Of a stretch of 64,000 bases of DNA, positions 41,505 to 51,290 are shown in pieces (the first letter of the stretch is position 1; each line of letters starts with the position of its first letter). Under the pieces are notes generated by a model, which was not told where the DNA came from, searched no databases, and worked only from the letters and a program-made list of their open reading frames with translations. Source of the stretch: Formivibrio citricus (lineage in GTDB: Bacteria > Pseudomonadota > Gammaproteobacteria > Burkholderiales > Chitinibacteraceae); contig NZ_FOVE01000014.1 in assembly GCF_900115065.1 (NCBI RefSeq), forward strand, positions 35,288 to 99,287. The letters run 5' to 3'. The translations under genes were made by a program, and so were the position numbers.

Positions 41505-41552
41505 CTAAGATCGTCTTAGTTTGAACTTGCCTTCGCACTAAGATTTACTTAG
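41505..41552. promoter_or_regulatory. Two CTAAG...CTTAG palindromes, operators of the XRE regulator
   Basis: CTAAGATCGTCTTAG (41505-41519, perfect) and CTAAGATTTACTTAG (41538-41552) are centred 33 bp apart, about three helical turns. They lie just upstream of the XRE gene and 80-130 bp upstream of the secreted protein gene on the other strand. Confidence 0.75.
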
Positions 41553-41631
41553 TATTTCGGCGGTAGGGTCATCCCGGACAAGCTGGCCCATAAAGCTATT
41601 CCTTCTCCTTTCACATGAAACGGACACCTCC

Positions 41632-42054
41632 ATGCAAAAACTTCCTCTTGTCTTGTTGGCGTGCGCGTTGGCTTCCTCTGCCTTTGCCGCCCCCAACCCC
41701 AAATCCCAGAGCTGGGAACAGTGTGTACAAAACGTTCCCGCCGGCGTGGAAAGCGAATATGGGAAAGCCGGGGTCGAAGAATGGATCGCTGAACACTGCG
41801 GCGCCAAGCGGGGTGCCAGCAAGGGCCTGCGCCAGAACGATTGCGCACAGTTGTTTGCCGTGATGCGCAAATGCACGACAGAAGGGAGTCCTGATGGGTT
41901 GTTTGGAATGGGGAATGCCACCCGGATGAGTGTTCAGGAATTGCTCGGCCAAAAAATGAGCGACGCATTCGATGCCGATTGCATCAAGGCAGGCCAGAGC
42001 AAGAAAGCACCCAACAAGAATGCATTTCAAAAGAAATACTGCACGGCCAAATAA
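41632..42054 (+). CDS. Secreted Cys-containing protein of unknown function
   Basis: A 140-aa protein with a signal peptide (MQKLPLVLLACALASSAFA) and mature cysteines at several points (WEQCV, EHCGAK, NDCAQL, RKCTT, ADCIK, KYCTAK), likely forming disulfides. It heads the envelope cluster. Function unknown. Confidence 0.7.
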   Translation: MQKLPLVLLACALASSAFAAPNPKSQSWEQCVQNVPAGVESEYGKAGVEEWIAEHCGAKRGASKGLRQNDCAQLFAVMRKCTTEGSPDGLFGMGNATRMSVQELLGQKMSDAFDADCIKAGQSKKAPNKNAFQKKYCTAK

Positions 42055-42149
42055 GCGGTACATGGCCAACGGACGAGCCCGCTGGCCTGCTGCATGAATG
42101 GGCAACAACAGCCTTGCCATTCAATGGCAAAAAACAGGGAGGCTGCATC

Positions 42150-42962
42150 ATGAAAAGAATGATTTGGACAACATCGCTGGCAATGGGCTTGGGGAGCCTC
42201 CTCGGGTGTGCCACCAATGAAGTGACCGGGCGCCAGCAGCTGATGCTCATTCCCAGTGCCACGGTCGTGGCCATGGGTGAAAAAGAGTTTGCAGATACCA
42301 AAGAAAAGGCCAGACGCGCAGGTCAAGCCGACACGAACAAAGCACGAGTGGCCCGCATTACCCAGATCACCAAAGCCCTCATCGCCCAAGCCATCAAGTT
42401 AAAGCCGGAATCTGCTCAATGGAAGTGGGAAACGGTCGTGATCAATGATCCCCAAACCGTCAATGCCACGTGCCTCCCCGGCGGAAAGATCACGGTCTAC
42501 ACGGGAATCATTGGCGCATTACATGCCACGGACGATGAACTGGCTGCAGTGATCGGACATGAAATCGCGCATGCCATCTCGGAGCATGGTCGTGAAAAAG
42601 TTTCCATGGCAATGGGCGTGCAAGCGGCGATAACGCTTGCTGCCTCGACCAGCCAGACTGCCCAAAGCAATGAACTCCTCATGAAACAGGGGGGCAATTT
42701 ATTGGTCAAACTGCCCAACTCGCGTTCGGCTGAGTCCGAGGCCGACCACATCGGACTGCGCATTGCCGCGATGGCGGGCTACAACCCCATGGCCGGCGTT
42801 TCATTGTGGCAAAAAATGAACAAGCTTATGAAGGGGAACGCCCCTGCTGAGTTCCAAAGCACCCATCCGTCCAACGAAACGCGGATCGCGGACAACGGCA
42901 AATGGGCCGAAGAGTTGATGCCCGTATATGAAAGCAACAAGCGCCGTCGTCCCAAGTACTGA
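42150..42962 (+). CDS. M48-family metalloprotease lipoprotein (LoiP/YcaL type)
   Basis: A 270-aa lipoprotein: lipobox LLGC (Cys20), zinc motif HEIAHAISEH (137-146), then SRSAESEADHIGLRIAAMAG with the third zinc ligand Glu. Such enzymes degrade misfolded outer-membrane proteins. AGGGAGG lies six bases before ATG 42150. Part of the zinc-ribbon/envelope operon. Confidence 0.92.
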   Translation: MKRMIWTTSLAMGLGSLLGCATNEVTGRQQLMLIPSATVVAMGEKEFADTKEKARRAGQADTNKARVARITQITKALIAQAIKLKPESAQWKWETVVINDPQTVNATCLPGGKITVYTGIIGALHATDDELAAVIGHEIAHAISEHGREKVSMAMGVQAAITLAASTSQTAQSNELLMKQGGNLLVKLPNSRSAESEADHIGLRIAAMAGYNPMAGVSLWQKMNKLMKGNAPAEFQSTHPSNETRIADNGKWAEELMPVYESNKRRRPKY

Positions 42963-42998
42963 TACGCAGATGTTTCGACGAGACACGAGGAACTGCCC

Positions 42999-43526
42999 AT
43001 GACCCAACCGGTTGTTTTTGTTTCCGACAAAAAGCCTGCCATTGCCAAGTGGTTCTTTCGAATCGCCATGATCCTGCTGCTTCTGTTGTTGTTGATCGGC
43101 GCGGGACTGTATCTGCTGGTAGCACCAGCGGGAACGGTGGATCGCTTCGTGTATGCCGTCAAAGGCAAAGCGGGCATGGAACTCGTCTTGCCCGAGTGCC
43201 GCAGCAAGATCGTGGCCTCAGAAATCTATGCTTCTTTCGGATCAGGACTGGAGCTGGTCAATCGTTATTCCCCGGTGAGCCTCATCGAATTGCGGCGCGC
43301 CAGAGAAATCGCCTATGACCCGATCAGGCAAATCCGTCGCTGCGCGGGCGAATACCAATCGGTCGGCGGCAAAGGGAGCTTCGAATATACGGTGCAATGG
43401 TACGACCCCAAGTCGCCAGCCATCGATGATCTGGTAGTCAGGATCGACCGCAACAAAATCGGCGCGCCGGAATTGTTGAAGTTGCTGTCCGATGAACCTT
43501 CCCCAACACAGCCAAGGAGATATTGA
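42999..43526 (+). CDS. Single-pass membrane protein of unknown function
   Basis: A 175-aa protein with one strong N-terminal membrane helix (IAMILLLLLLLIGAGLYLLV) and a periplasmic domain with two cysteines (PECRSK, RRCAGEY). GAGGAA precedes the ATG. Its stop lies 2 bp before the RDD gene start. Confidence 0.7.
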   Translation: MTQPVVFVSDKKPAIAKWFFRIAMILLLLLLLIGAGLYLLVAPAGTVDRFVYAVKGKAGMELVLPECRSKIVASEIYASFGSGLELVNRYSPVSLIELRRAREIAYDPIRQIRRCAGEYQSVGGKGSFEYTVQWYDPKSPAIDDLVVRIDRNKIGAPELLKLLSDEPSPTQPRRY

Positions 43527-43528
43527 AT

Positions 43529-44071
43529 ATGCCATTCTGTGTCAAATGCGGTTCCAGTCATGAAGCTGCGGCTTCCTTTTGCGGCAACTGCGGACAGGCT
43601 TTGACCGCCGCCGCGCCTGTGAGTCCGCAGGTCGTTCCTGCCCCCGCACCGGTCGTTCCCCCATCTGCGCAAACTGAAACAAATCGGGCACTGGAGTTGG
43701 CCCCTCTCTCCAAACGGATACTGGGCGGCATCATCGACCACTTGATGATCTATGTCTGTGGCATGGTGCTTTCGGTGATGACCCTCGGCATGGGGATGGT
43801 ACTGACCTTGCCGCTGTTTATTGCTTATGAAGTCTTCTTCATGAGCAACAAGGACTACCGGGGCACCCTCGGCATGAAAGCCATGGGACTGGAGGTTTGC
43901 GATCTCCAGGGTAACCGCTTGCCCCCGGAAAAAGCCCTGATCCGCTCGCTGATGTCGATTGCCTCGGGGCTGTTCCTCTTTGCCGGCTATTTTTTTGCGT
44001 TCTTCAACGAGAAGCAGCAAACCCTGCATGACCTGGTGGCCGGCACGGTGGTCATTAACCGGAAAGACTGA
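43529..44071 (+). CDS. RDD-family membrane protein with N-terminal zinc ribbon
   Basis: A 180-aa protein. The N-terminus has a zinc ribbon CVKCGSS...CGNCGQ (residues 4-22), then a Pro-rich linker and an RDD domain with three or four membrane helices (KRILGGIIDHLMIYVCGMVL). AAGGAG lies upstream of ATG 43529; an in-frame TTG at 43523 is less likely. RDD proteins are thought to be small-ion or amphipath transporters. Confidence 0.85.
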   Translation: MPFCVKCGSSHEAAASFCGNCGQALTAAAPVSPQVVPAPAPVVPPSAQTETNRALELAPLSKRILGGIIDHLMIYVCGMVLSVMTLGMGMVLTLPLFIAYEVFFMSNKDYRGTLGMKAMGLEVCDLQGNRLPPEKALIRSLMSIASGLFLFAGYFFAFFNEKQQTLHDLVAGTVVINRKD

Positions 44072-44218
44072 GTGGCGGAAGCAGGCCGGGGAGGGGCGGT
44101 AGCGCGCGGCCGCCCCGGTTGGCTTCGACTACGCCGTGAGGTGTTCAGCCGGATGGGGCTTATCAATGTGCTGTTGAGAAAGATATTTCTACGCGATTAA
44201 TAGACAAAGGAAAACAAA

Positions 44219-44926
44219 ATGGCGTTTTGCTCTAAATGCGGTACCAAATTGGATGATGGATCCCAGTTTTGTGGTCAGTGCGGTTCTTCTATGGCGGGCA
44301 CGCCTTCCGTCGCCCCCATTAAACCGCCCGAGGCTACTGCCAGTCAGGATGCCAGCAAGTCACGAGAAGCGGCCGAACGTGCGGAAAAAGCCAAGTATGT
44401 CGTGGATGCTGCCGTGGATGTAGCGGGATCTGCCGCGTCCGCTGCTGCATCTGCTGCGGCTTCCGGCGCCGCCATTGTTGGCGAAATCGGAACACGGGCA
44501 ATCAAGGGGGTGAATGAAGCCGACCCCGCGACCAAGAAAAAAATCGTTGGTGGTTTGGTTTTGGGCTTGCTGGTATTGGCGGTTGGGTTCGGAGCAAAAA
44601 TTCTATTTTTTTCGGCGGGCCCAGAGGCGACGATTAAATCGTTTTACGCATCTCTTGCTAATGGTGATTTGAAAGGTGTCCTGAGTCGTTCGGTTGATTA
44701 TGCTGGGCACGATATTTCAATGCAGGATGAGAAAAAACTCCAGATTGTTATTGGGCAGGCCGCAGCCGAGATCAAAATGAAAGGCGGAATTAAAGACCTC
44801 AAAGCGACATGTTCGGGGGGGGATGATGCGAAAAATTGCATAACAATCATTACTTATGGGAATGGTCGTTCAGAGAAGCAAAACACTGAAGTCAGAAAAA
44901 TCAACGGCGCATGGAAGGTCAAGTAA
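44219..44926 (+). CDS. Zinc-ribbon membrane protein with a DUF4878-like domain
   Basis: A 235-aa protein: zinc ribbon CSKCGTK...CGQCGSS (residues 4-23), Ala-rich helix, one membrane helix near residue 115 (VGGLVLGLLVLAVGFGAKIL), and a C-terminal NTF2-like fold (ATIKSFYASLANGDLKGVLS). Predicted topology: ribbon in the cytoplasm, NTF2-like domain outside. Same ribbon type as the RDD gene upstream, so the two may interact. Confidence 0.8.
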   Translation: MAFCSKCGTKLDDGSQFCGQCGSSMAGTPSVAPIKPPEATASQDASKSREAAERAEKAKYVVDAAVDVAGSAASAAASAAASGAAIVGEIGTRAIKGVNEADPATKKKIVGGLVLGLLVLAVGFGAKILFFSAGPEATIKSFYASLANGDLKGVLSRSVDYAGHDISMQDEKKLQIVIGQAAAEIKMKGGIKDLKATCSGGDDAKNCITIITYGNGRSEKQNTEVRKINGAWKVK

Positions 44927-45573
44927 AACGGCTGAGTGTTAAAGCAGGCGCAGCGGCCTTGATGGCCTGCGCCTGTTTTTTGCTGTATTCCGTTTGGACT
45001 TCCCGTGACGATCCTTCTGCGGAGGGTGCTCTATACCAGGCAATTCAACAGAATAGTCTGCCCAATGGCGCCTTGATCTTCAGGCGTGGCAAAGGCACAG
45101 AGGCGGGTGCTGTCGTCATTGCTGAACGAAACGGCTTATGGAGCCACGTTGGGCTTATCGCTTCAGGCCCCCATGGGGTGACCGTCATCCATGCCGTTCC
45201 CGCCGAGGAAGAGGGCAAACCCGATGTGGTAAAAGAAGACAGCCTTGAATACTTTCTGGCGAAAGAGCGAGCGACCAATGCAGCAGTGATGCGGGTCAAA
45301 GGCGTCGGAGAAAAGGAAGCTGAAACGGTAGTAAAAGCAGCAAGACGCATGATTGGCATGCCGTTCGGGATTCACCCGGATGCCGCCGATGCCAAGGGTG
45401 AAATTTACTGTACAACACTCGTCGAAACCGCCTGGAAAACCGCGGGCATTGCGCTGACCAACCAGCGCGACATCATCAATATGCCCTTCGTGGGCGGGGC
45501 GTATTTACTCCCTGATACACTGGCCGCATCGGAGCTGCTCGTTCCCGTTTCCAGTAAACACACCATGGAATGA
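44911..45573 (+). CDS. YiiX/YebB-like permuted papain-fold hydrolase
   Basis: A 220-aa protein with an N-terminal membrane anchor (residues 10-28) and a permuted NlpC/P60-like domain: LWSHVGLIA (catalytic His) and EIYCTTLVETAWK (catalytic Cys). Such enzymes may act on lipids or peptidoglycan-linked bonds in the envelope. It overlaps the previous gene by 16 bp and ends the operon; a terminator lies 220 bp further on. Confidence 0.82.
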   Translation: MEGQVKRLSVKAGAAALMACACFLLYSVWTSRDDPSAEGALYQAIQQNSLPNGALIFRRGKGTEAGAVVIAERNGLWSHVGLIASGPHGVTVIHAVPAEEEGKPDVVKEDSLEYFLAKERATNAAVMRVKGVGEKEAETVVKAARRMIGMPFGIHPDAADAKGEIYCTTLVETAWKTAGIALTNQRDIINMPFVGGAYLLPDTLAASELLVPVSSKHTME

Positions 45574-45795
45574 ACCAAAATCATGTTGCCCATACCGTGG
45601 CATGACAAGCTTCTTGAACAGGGCCAAGCTTCTCATGCTGGGTTGAGAAGCCAAAGGCATGACGATCCTGGATTTTAAATAAACCCGAAAAAACACGAGC
45701 CACTGTCAACCCACAAACCACAGCAGCGTTAAGCAAACATCGGCGCAACCCGATGCCGGGAAATGACCGGCTTATTCCATACTCCTCCCAGACTG

Positions 45796-45820
45796 TGCCG
45801 CCTTTGGGCGGCATTTTTTT
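45796..45820 (+). terminator. Intrinsic terminator in the 45.57-46.05 kb gap
   Basis: TGCCGCC-tttg-GGCGGCA (45796-45813) then TTTTTTT. It ends transcription of the envelope cluster. The rest of the 475-bp gap holds no gene that can be supported. Confidence 0.88.
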
Positions 45821-46047
45821 GGACAATGATCCGACTGCTATTTTTATGAGCCGCAGGATCAATTGCCATCCCAGTGACTGGCAGTCATGCGAACCAGTGT
45901 GGCATTGCCGGCGCGTAGATCAAACAGGCGAGGGACGCGCCAGGAATTGGCTTCGTCTTGATCCTCACGGGCGTTAGAATTCAGAAGCTTCAGCATTCCC
46001 TCAGCGCCACCCACTACTTAGTTTACGCAAAATTCAGCACAGGCCCT

Positions 46048-47286
46048 TCACGGACTCAGTTTGGATTGAAGAATTTTCTGTACAGAATTTACCCCTGACG
46101 GGGGTACATCAATCATTTGGTGCACCTGGGTTTTGATTTGTTGACTATCCATCCCCGCGCCGAGGGATGCCTCCATCACTGCGTCATAAGCGCTGTACAC
46201 ATCAAGTACTGTAATTTCGTAGCCGTAGCCTCTGGCCATCCACCCCAGCGCCGAGAGGCCAGTGGCGATCGCGAACTCTGGACGTTTGATAGCGAAGTCC
46301 CTGGCTGCACGGATTAGTGTTCGCGGATCGGTTGGGCTTCGCCTGGCTAACTCGATGGCCACATCAAACAGCCCGGCATCTTTGGCAGCAGCGAACCACT
46401 TTCCTTCTGCTCCCGGCGTGCTGGCGGCAAGGTCGCGCAAGATTTTCGTGGGTGCTTTGTGCGGATATTTCTTGGCGATGGCACGAAAAGTGGCCAGATT
46501 GGTCGTGCCCTGGTTGGCCGCGATGGCATAGCGTTGATACGCTTCGTCGGCAAGGCCGGACGAGAGCAAGATCTCCTCGCAGATTTCCGAGATTTGCCAA
46601 TCAGATTGAGTGAGTCCTCGGCTAGCTTCGGCATATCTGATGGCTTCGGCCTTCTTGCCGAGTGCCGTCAGCGCTTTCACCCCCCACCGCCGGTCATGCC
46701 ATAACGGGTGTGGCGCCAACTCGAGCAGCGCGAGTAACTGTTCATACTGGCCTGCAGCCAGCATCGCCGACAGGCAGGCGGCCGTGCCGTTGTAATACCC
46801 ATGACCGTTGGAATGCGGGCGCCATGCGTATTCCACCATCGGCTTGAATTCCTCAATCCAGCGTTTCGCAACATTGGGATCTGCGCACATGTCGCCCCAA
46901 TGGTCTGCCAGGCTTTCGATGTAACTGATGCCGTCATCCTGGATGGCTTGCCACAGGCGCACCAGCCACCGATTGCGTACCTTCGCATCAACCTTTGCTT
47001 TGGCGATGATGGGGACCAGTGTTTCAATGGCGCGATGGACCGCAGTGCTGATGGCCCCGGATGAGCTATCAACCTGCTCAATGGCTGGAGTCAGTTTTTC
47101 CAGGAATACCACGGCACCTTCGGCGGCAAGTTCAGGGTCCTTGCGCACCACTTGTTTGATTTCTGAAACAGCTTCCTTAATGCGCTGGATCGGGGTGTCA
47201 GATTTCCAGCCAAATGCGTTACGACGGAATCGAGGTGCAAATTGCCACTTATGAACTGTCACTGGTTTCGCTCCTGGGTTCCGCAT
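46048..47286 (-). CDS. Unknown alpha-helical repeat protein
   Basis: A 412-aa protein, not recognised. It has helical repeats with a TPR/HEAT-like look, such as AIRYAEASRGL, EEILLSSGLADEAYQRYAIA and FAAAKDAGLFDVAIELARRS. ATG 47286 is preferred; an extension to 47430 would cross the repeat region upstream. No enzymatic motif; probably a scaffold. Confidence 0.7.
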   Translation of the reverse strand: MRNPGAKPVTVHKWQFAPRFRRNAFGWKSDTPIQRIKEAVSEIKQVVRKDPELAAEGAVVFLEKLTPAIEQVDSSSGAISTAVHRAIETLVPIIAKAKVDAKVRNRWLVRLWQAIQDDGISYIESLADHWGDMCADPNVAKRWIEEFKPMVEYAWRPHSNGHGYYNGTAACLSAMLAAGQYEQLLALLELAPHPLWHDRRWGVKALTALGKKAEAIRYAEASRGLTQSDWQISEICEEILLSSGLADEAYQRYAIAANQGTTNLATFRAIAKKYPHKAPTKILRDLAASTPGAEGKWFAAAKDAGLFDVAIELARRSPTDPRTLIRAARDFAIKRPEFAIATGLSALGWMARGYGYEITVLDVYSAYDAVMEASLGAGMDSQQIKTQVHQMIDVPPSGVNSVQKILQSKLSP

Positions 47287-47309
47287 TTTAAACGAGCAAG
47301 TGGCTTGTA

Positions 47310-47395
47310 TAACAAAATGCGATAACGAGTAGTGGAAAAGTGTACTAGGTACTTTGTGCACCTTGCCCCAGAGTTCATCTATCAAATTTTCAATG
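47310..47395 (+). repeat. Copy A of an upstream sequence shared with galD
   Basis: Aligns over about 75 bp with 51291-51363: GTATAACAAA, AGTAGTG, TACTAGG, CTTTG, CCAGA occur in the same order and spacing. Lies 160-240 bp upstream of the chemoreceptor gene. See the paired copy at 51291. Confidence 0.6.
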
Positions 47396-47550
47396 GTTGA
47401 ATAATTCGCGGCCTGTCGTACTAGCAACATATGATCAGGTACAGTAACTCTATGAATTGGCGCGCGAACTCAACCGGCTGGCGGCGAAGTTAAAATTTGT
47501 AATAACTACGTTGACAGAGTTACGCGGCACATCTGACGGAGTAAGTGACT

Positions 47551-49068
47551 ATGCGTATCAGGACGAAAATCTGGGTAATGGCTTTGACGTCATTGCTTGG
47601 GCTTCTTGTGCTCTCATTTTCCGGACTGTATTCGCTGCGGCAAAACATTCTGGAAGAGCGCAAAACGCAGATTTTTCAATTTCTGGATTTTGCTGAAGCA
47701 CTGACTAAGCATTATCAAAGCCTGGAGGTAAGCGGCAAGCTGTCGCGGGCAGAAGCTCAGGCGCGAGCCAAGGAGGCTCTGGCGGCGCAGCAACGAGGTT
47801 CTGATTACTATTTTGTCCGCTCGCTAAAAGACGATATTTTACTTGTCATTCCCATTGCCGACCGAGTTGGCAAGGTTCGTGATGGTGGAAAAATGCCGGA
47901 CGGTCGAACCTTGGTCGAGACCTACAAGGATGCGCTCAACAAGAGCATGGGCGCTAAGACCATTGTGCGGACTGAAGTTGCCAGGCCGGATAAAGAAGAT
48001 AAAAACAGGCTCTATCCAAAACTTAACGGCATCGTTAAATATGAACCTTGGGACTGGATGATTGGCATTGGCTTCTTTGTAGACGATATCGAGGCGCTGT
48101 TCTGGTCCCGGGCCATGGTTTTGCTGCTTATTGGCGCTTTTATGGTCATTGTTTTTATGGTTTGGACCTATGTCATGTCCAACCGCATTGCAAAGCCGAT
48201 TGTGGAGGTGGTTGGCGTCCTCAATGAGATGGCAAAAGGTGACTTCACTCGCAAAATTAATCCGACGTATACGAAAAAAAACGACGAAATCGGTATGCTT
48301 GCCGTGGGGATCAATCAATTCATCGAAAAAACATCGGAAATGCTTTCCGGTGTCGTTTCTGCTGCCAATCAGGTGGCAAGTGGCTCTCGCCAGATAGCCG
48401 AGACGGCGGCATCGCTCTCGCAAGGATCAATGCAGCAAGCCGCAAACGTGGAAGAGGTGTCAGCCACGGTCGAAGAAATGGCCGGAGCTACCCAGCAAAA
48501 CGCAACCAATTCTGAGCAAACGGAAGCGATCAGCCAGAAAGCTGCACAGGATGCCGAAGAAGGTGGTCGAGCGGTAAGGCAAACGGTTGTTGCGATGCAA
48601 GAAATTGCTGACAAGATCGGAGTTGTCGAGGAAATTGCGCGAAAAACCAATCTGTTGGCGCTCAATGCCGCGATTGAGGCGGCTCGGGCTGGAGAGGCCG
48701 GAAAGGGGTTTGCCGTCGTGGCTTCGGAAGTGCGCAAGCTTGCTGAGCATAGCCAGAAGGTCGCCGGTGAAATATCTGCGCTGTCGGTGTCTTCCGTATC
48801 TGTGGCGGAAAAAGCAGGTAGCCTCTTGTGTCAGATTGTGCCTGGCATCCAAAAAACCTCGGTTCTCGTGCAGGGAATATCTTTTTCTTGTCGCGAGCAG
48901 GCGAGTGGGGTCGAGCAGGTTTCTTCTGCAGTCAGTCAGCTTACGATGGTTATTCAGCAGAATGCCGCCTCAAGTGAGGAATTGGCTTCGATGTCGGATC
49001 AGCTCTCATCGCAAGCAGCGTGGCTAAAGGAGTCGGTAGCGCCGTTCCGTGTGCCCCGTGGCCCGTGA
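47551..49068 (+). CDS. Methyl-accepting chemotaxis protein with sCache_2 sensor
   Basis: A 505-aa receptor: membrane helix (residues 7-27), periplasmic sCache_2 domain ([16 protein letters not shown]...[20 protein letters not shown]), second helix near 190-210, HAMP and a signalling hairpin with [20 protein letters not shown]. sCache_2 receptors often sense small carboxylates. ATG 47551 follows CGGAG. Position next to the catabolic genes suggests sensing of their substrate. Confidence 0.93.
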   Translation: MRIRTKIWVMALTSLLGLLVLSFSGLYSLRQNILEERKTQIFQFLDFAEALTKHYQSLEVSGKLSRAEAQARAKEALAAQQRGSDYYFVRSLKDDILLVIPIADRVGKVRDGGKMPDGRTLVETYKDALNKSMGAKTIVRTEVARPDKEDKNRLYPKLNGIVKYEPWDWMIGIGFFVDDIEALFWSRAMVLLLIGAFMVIVFMVWTYVMSNRIAKPIVEVVGVLNEMAKGDFTRKINPTYTKKNDEIGMLAVGINQFIEKTSEMLSGVVSAANQVASGSRQIAETAASLSQGSMQQAANVEEVSATVEEMAGATQQNATNSEQTEAISQKAAQDAEEGGRAVRQTVVAMQEIADKIGVVEEIARKTNLLALNAAIEAARAGEAGKGFAVVASEVRKLAEHSQKVAGEISALSVSSVSVAEKAGSLLCQIVPGIQKTSVLVQGISFSCREQASGVEQVSSAVSQLTMVIQQNAASSEELASMSDQLSSQAAWLKESVAPFRVPRGP

Positions 49069-49129
49069 GGCAATTACTGGTGACCTGTAGAGGATTCGGC
49101 CTATTCTGACTAACCCCGCGTGCAATATC

Positions 49130-49162
49130 GCGACCGCCTTGATCCGAATGCAGGATCGAACC
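49130..49162 (-). pseudogene. IS3-family OrfB fragment (HSDQG motif)
   Basis: The minus strand reads GSILHSDQGGR, the DDE second-aspartate motif of IS3-family OrfB; flanking frames are broken. A tiny relic, likely unrelated in frame to the one at 49281-49611. Confidence 0.55.
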
Positions 49163-49280
49163 CGCTTCCTATGGTTTCTGCTTCGCTACTTGTCATAAAG
49201 CTTGGCTGACTAGCGCCTTTATCATGTGCGATCTCATGGAAAAAGCACACGACTTCGTTGGTTACACAGTTTTAGTGCCA

Positions 49281-49351
49281 GAAAGGTGCCGCTGACTTAG
49301 GCCACGCGCAGTCAGATGGCGCACCAGCTCTCGACGGGCTGGCGCGGTCAC
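49281..49351 (-). pseudogene. 5' stub of an IS3-family OrfB gene
   Basis: Immediately downstream of orfA, in another frame, the minus strand reads TAPARRELVRHLTARGLSQR and then loses homology. It is the start of orfB, the rest deleted. Confidence 0.6.
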
Positions 49352-49611
49352 CACTTTTTTTGCAGGGCTTCCTTGGTGATTTCGTTTTCGAGCATCGCCT
49401 CGGCCAGCATACGCTTGAGGCGGGCATTCTCGGCTGCCAGTTCCTTGAGCCGCCGGGCTTCAGAAACTGTCATGCCGCCAAACTTGTTGCGCCAGAGGTA
49501 ATCACTGGCCTCGGAGAAGCCGTGCCGACGGCACAACTCCTTTACCGGAATGCCGGCATCGGCCTCCCGCAGAAAGCCGATGATCTGTTCTTCCGTGTAG
49601 CGCTTCTTCAT
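49348..49611 (-). CDS. IS3-family transposase OrfA (element truncated)
   Basis: An 87-aa HTH protein: MKKRYTEEQIIGFLREADAG and PVKELCRRHGFSEASDYLWR, then the leucine zipper EARRLKELAAENARLKRMLA. AAGGAG precedes ATG 49611. Since orfB is a stub, the element cannot move by itself. Confidence 0.85.
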   Translation of the reverse strand: MKKRYTEEQIIGFLREADAGIPVKELCRRHGFSEASDYLWRNKFGGMTVSEARRLKELAAENARLKRMLAEAMLENEITKEALQKKW

Positions 49612-49617
49612 GTCCAA

Positions 49618-50002
49618 TCTCCTTCAGTGATGGGATTGGACTCTAATTCCTTGCGCTACTCAATCTTGGGTGGACGTCGCCTTCTTTCCTGGCCTTTCTA
49701 AGAAACACACAACTTTCGGTTGCAGGGTATGCCATATTTCGGCTATGCGACGATGTAATTGCTTGTTTTTTATGGTTTTTTGTGGCAGACGGGGGTGTGT
49801 GGCTAAGATATGCAAAAACGTTATATCAAGTAGATCATGTGCCTACTATGCATATTTGATAGGGGCCATAAAATGGTTAAATCAAAAAGAATTTTTTAAT
49901 GGCTATTAAGTTGTGTTGGATGTCCTCCAGTGTTGAGCGATAGCCAATTATCGTTGAGCCCCATGAAATTTTGTCTTGGAAGAACATTAAAAAGGAAACA
50001 CT
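49618..50002. other. AT-rich gap upstream of galB
   Basis: No gene can be supported. AAAAAGGAAACACT supplies the galB ribosome site at the right end. The galB promoter must lie here but no clear boxes were chosen. Confidence 0.5.
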
Positions 50003-50734
50003 ATGAATATTTCAAATAAAACAGCCCTAGTTGTAAGTGCGCACTCCGCGGATTTTGTCTGGCGCGCGGGCGGCGCGATCGCAAAACATGTTAAAGAAGG
50101 TTGGAAGGTAAAGATTGTTTGCCTTTCCTTTGGCGAGCGAGGGGAGTCCGCCAAGCTGTGGCGCCAGCCGAATATGGAGTTGGGTAAAGTAAAGGAAGTG
50201 CGCAAAGCGGAGGCTCAGCAGGCTGCGGATATCCTAGGTGGTGAAGTAGAATTTTGGGATATTGGTGACTATCCGATGCGAGTAAACGACGAGATTATGT
50301 TCCGTATGGTGGATCTCTATCGCACGTTACAACCTTCTTTTGTGCTTAGCCACTCAGTCAAGGATCCATATAACTTCGATCATCCACTGGCAATGCATTT
50401 GACGCTAGAGGCACGCGTAACCGCGCAAGCTGAAGGTCATAATCCAGGGCAAAAAATTCTTGGGGCTCCTCCTGTGTTTGCCTTTGAACCGCATCAAACT
50501 GAACAGTGTGAATGGCAACCGAATACCTTTTTGGACATCACCGATGTTTGGGACATCAAGCGTCGCGCGATCGAGTGTATGCAGGGGCAGGAGCATCTGT
50601 GGCATTACTACACACGAGTGGCTCAGCAGCGAGGCGTTCAGGCGAAGCGTAACATTGGCATCACGGCAACCCGTAACATTGAATACGCGGAAGGCTTTAT
50701 GCGTTTGACGCCATCAGTTGTCGAGTCGCTTTGA
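50003..50734 (+). CDS. galB: 4-Oxalomesaconate hydratase GalB (PIG-L family)
   Basis: A 243-aa protein of the PIG-L/LmbE fold: AHSADFVWRAGGA (13-25) in place of the usual AHPDD, SFGERGES, and HPLAMHLTLEARVTAQAEG. It matches GalB, which hydrates 4-oxalomesaconate to 4-carboxy-4-hydroxy-2-oxoadipate with a divalent metal. The neighbours galD, CHA aldolase and PDC lactonase support it. AAAAAGGAAAC precedes the ATG. Confidence 0.9.
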   Translation: MNISNKTALVVSAHSADFVWRAGGAIAKHVKEGWKVKIVCLSFGERGESAKLWRQPNMELGKVKEVRKAEAQQAADILGGEVEFWDIGDYPMRVNDEIMFRMVDLYRTLQPSFVLSHSVKDPYNFDHPLAMHLTLEARVTAQAEGHNPGQKILGAPPVFAFEPHQTEQCEWQPNTFLDITDVWDIKRRAIECMQGQEHLWHYYTRVAQQRGVQAKRNIGITATRNIEYAEGFMRLTPSVVESL

Positions 50735-51290
50735 ATAATGAAGTAACTTGAATCGATAATGTTGGAGCGTGTAGTTGGTAACGCCCAATAGACTCTACGT
50801 CGGCTGCGGTGTGGAAGTTTCAACTTGATCTGACAGTTCCCCGTTTTGACGGTGCAGGACTGTCAGATCAAATCAGGCAGTCGATTCCCGGGCAAAGTAC
50901 ACCGTCGCTTTTTTAGAATGTCCCGTTCCAAACGGGCTCCCGCCATTTATTTGCACAATTGCAGAACTTCCGCAGGCAAAGACTCTACCTACGGTAGGTC
51001 TGTAGTAGAAACAAATCTTGTGCCTTCGCGGAATTGTGTGACCCGGTAGGCCAATATACCCTGATTCATATTCAGCCAAGTTGTGGCCTCGGCCTTCATT
51101 CTTCGCTCATGTACCAGCTTGGCCGCTCCCGCCAGATATTTCGAGAGTATAGCTCTATGTAATTCACACCCCTCCTGTTGGGTAATGGTTTGCCAAACAG
51201 ACTGTCTACGCTTTTCGGGTCGCCATCTATTCTGCTTTTTGCTTCGGTCAGATAGACGGTCCAAGACGTCCGAATCTGTAAGGCGTGGCG
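50735..51290. other. Gap between galB and galD without a clear gene
   Basis: A minus-strand open frame spans 50989-51264, but has no ribosome site and no family. No regulator gene is seen. Confidence 0.45.

Noticed and set aside
50989..51264. A 91-codon minus-strand frame between galB and galD
   Set aside because: No ribosome site and no homology recalled; may be a relic but cannot be supported.
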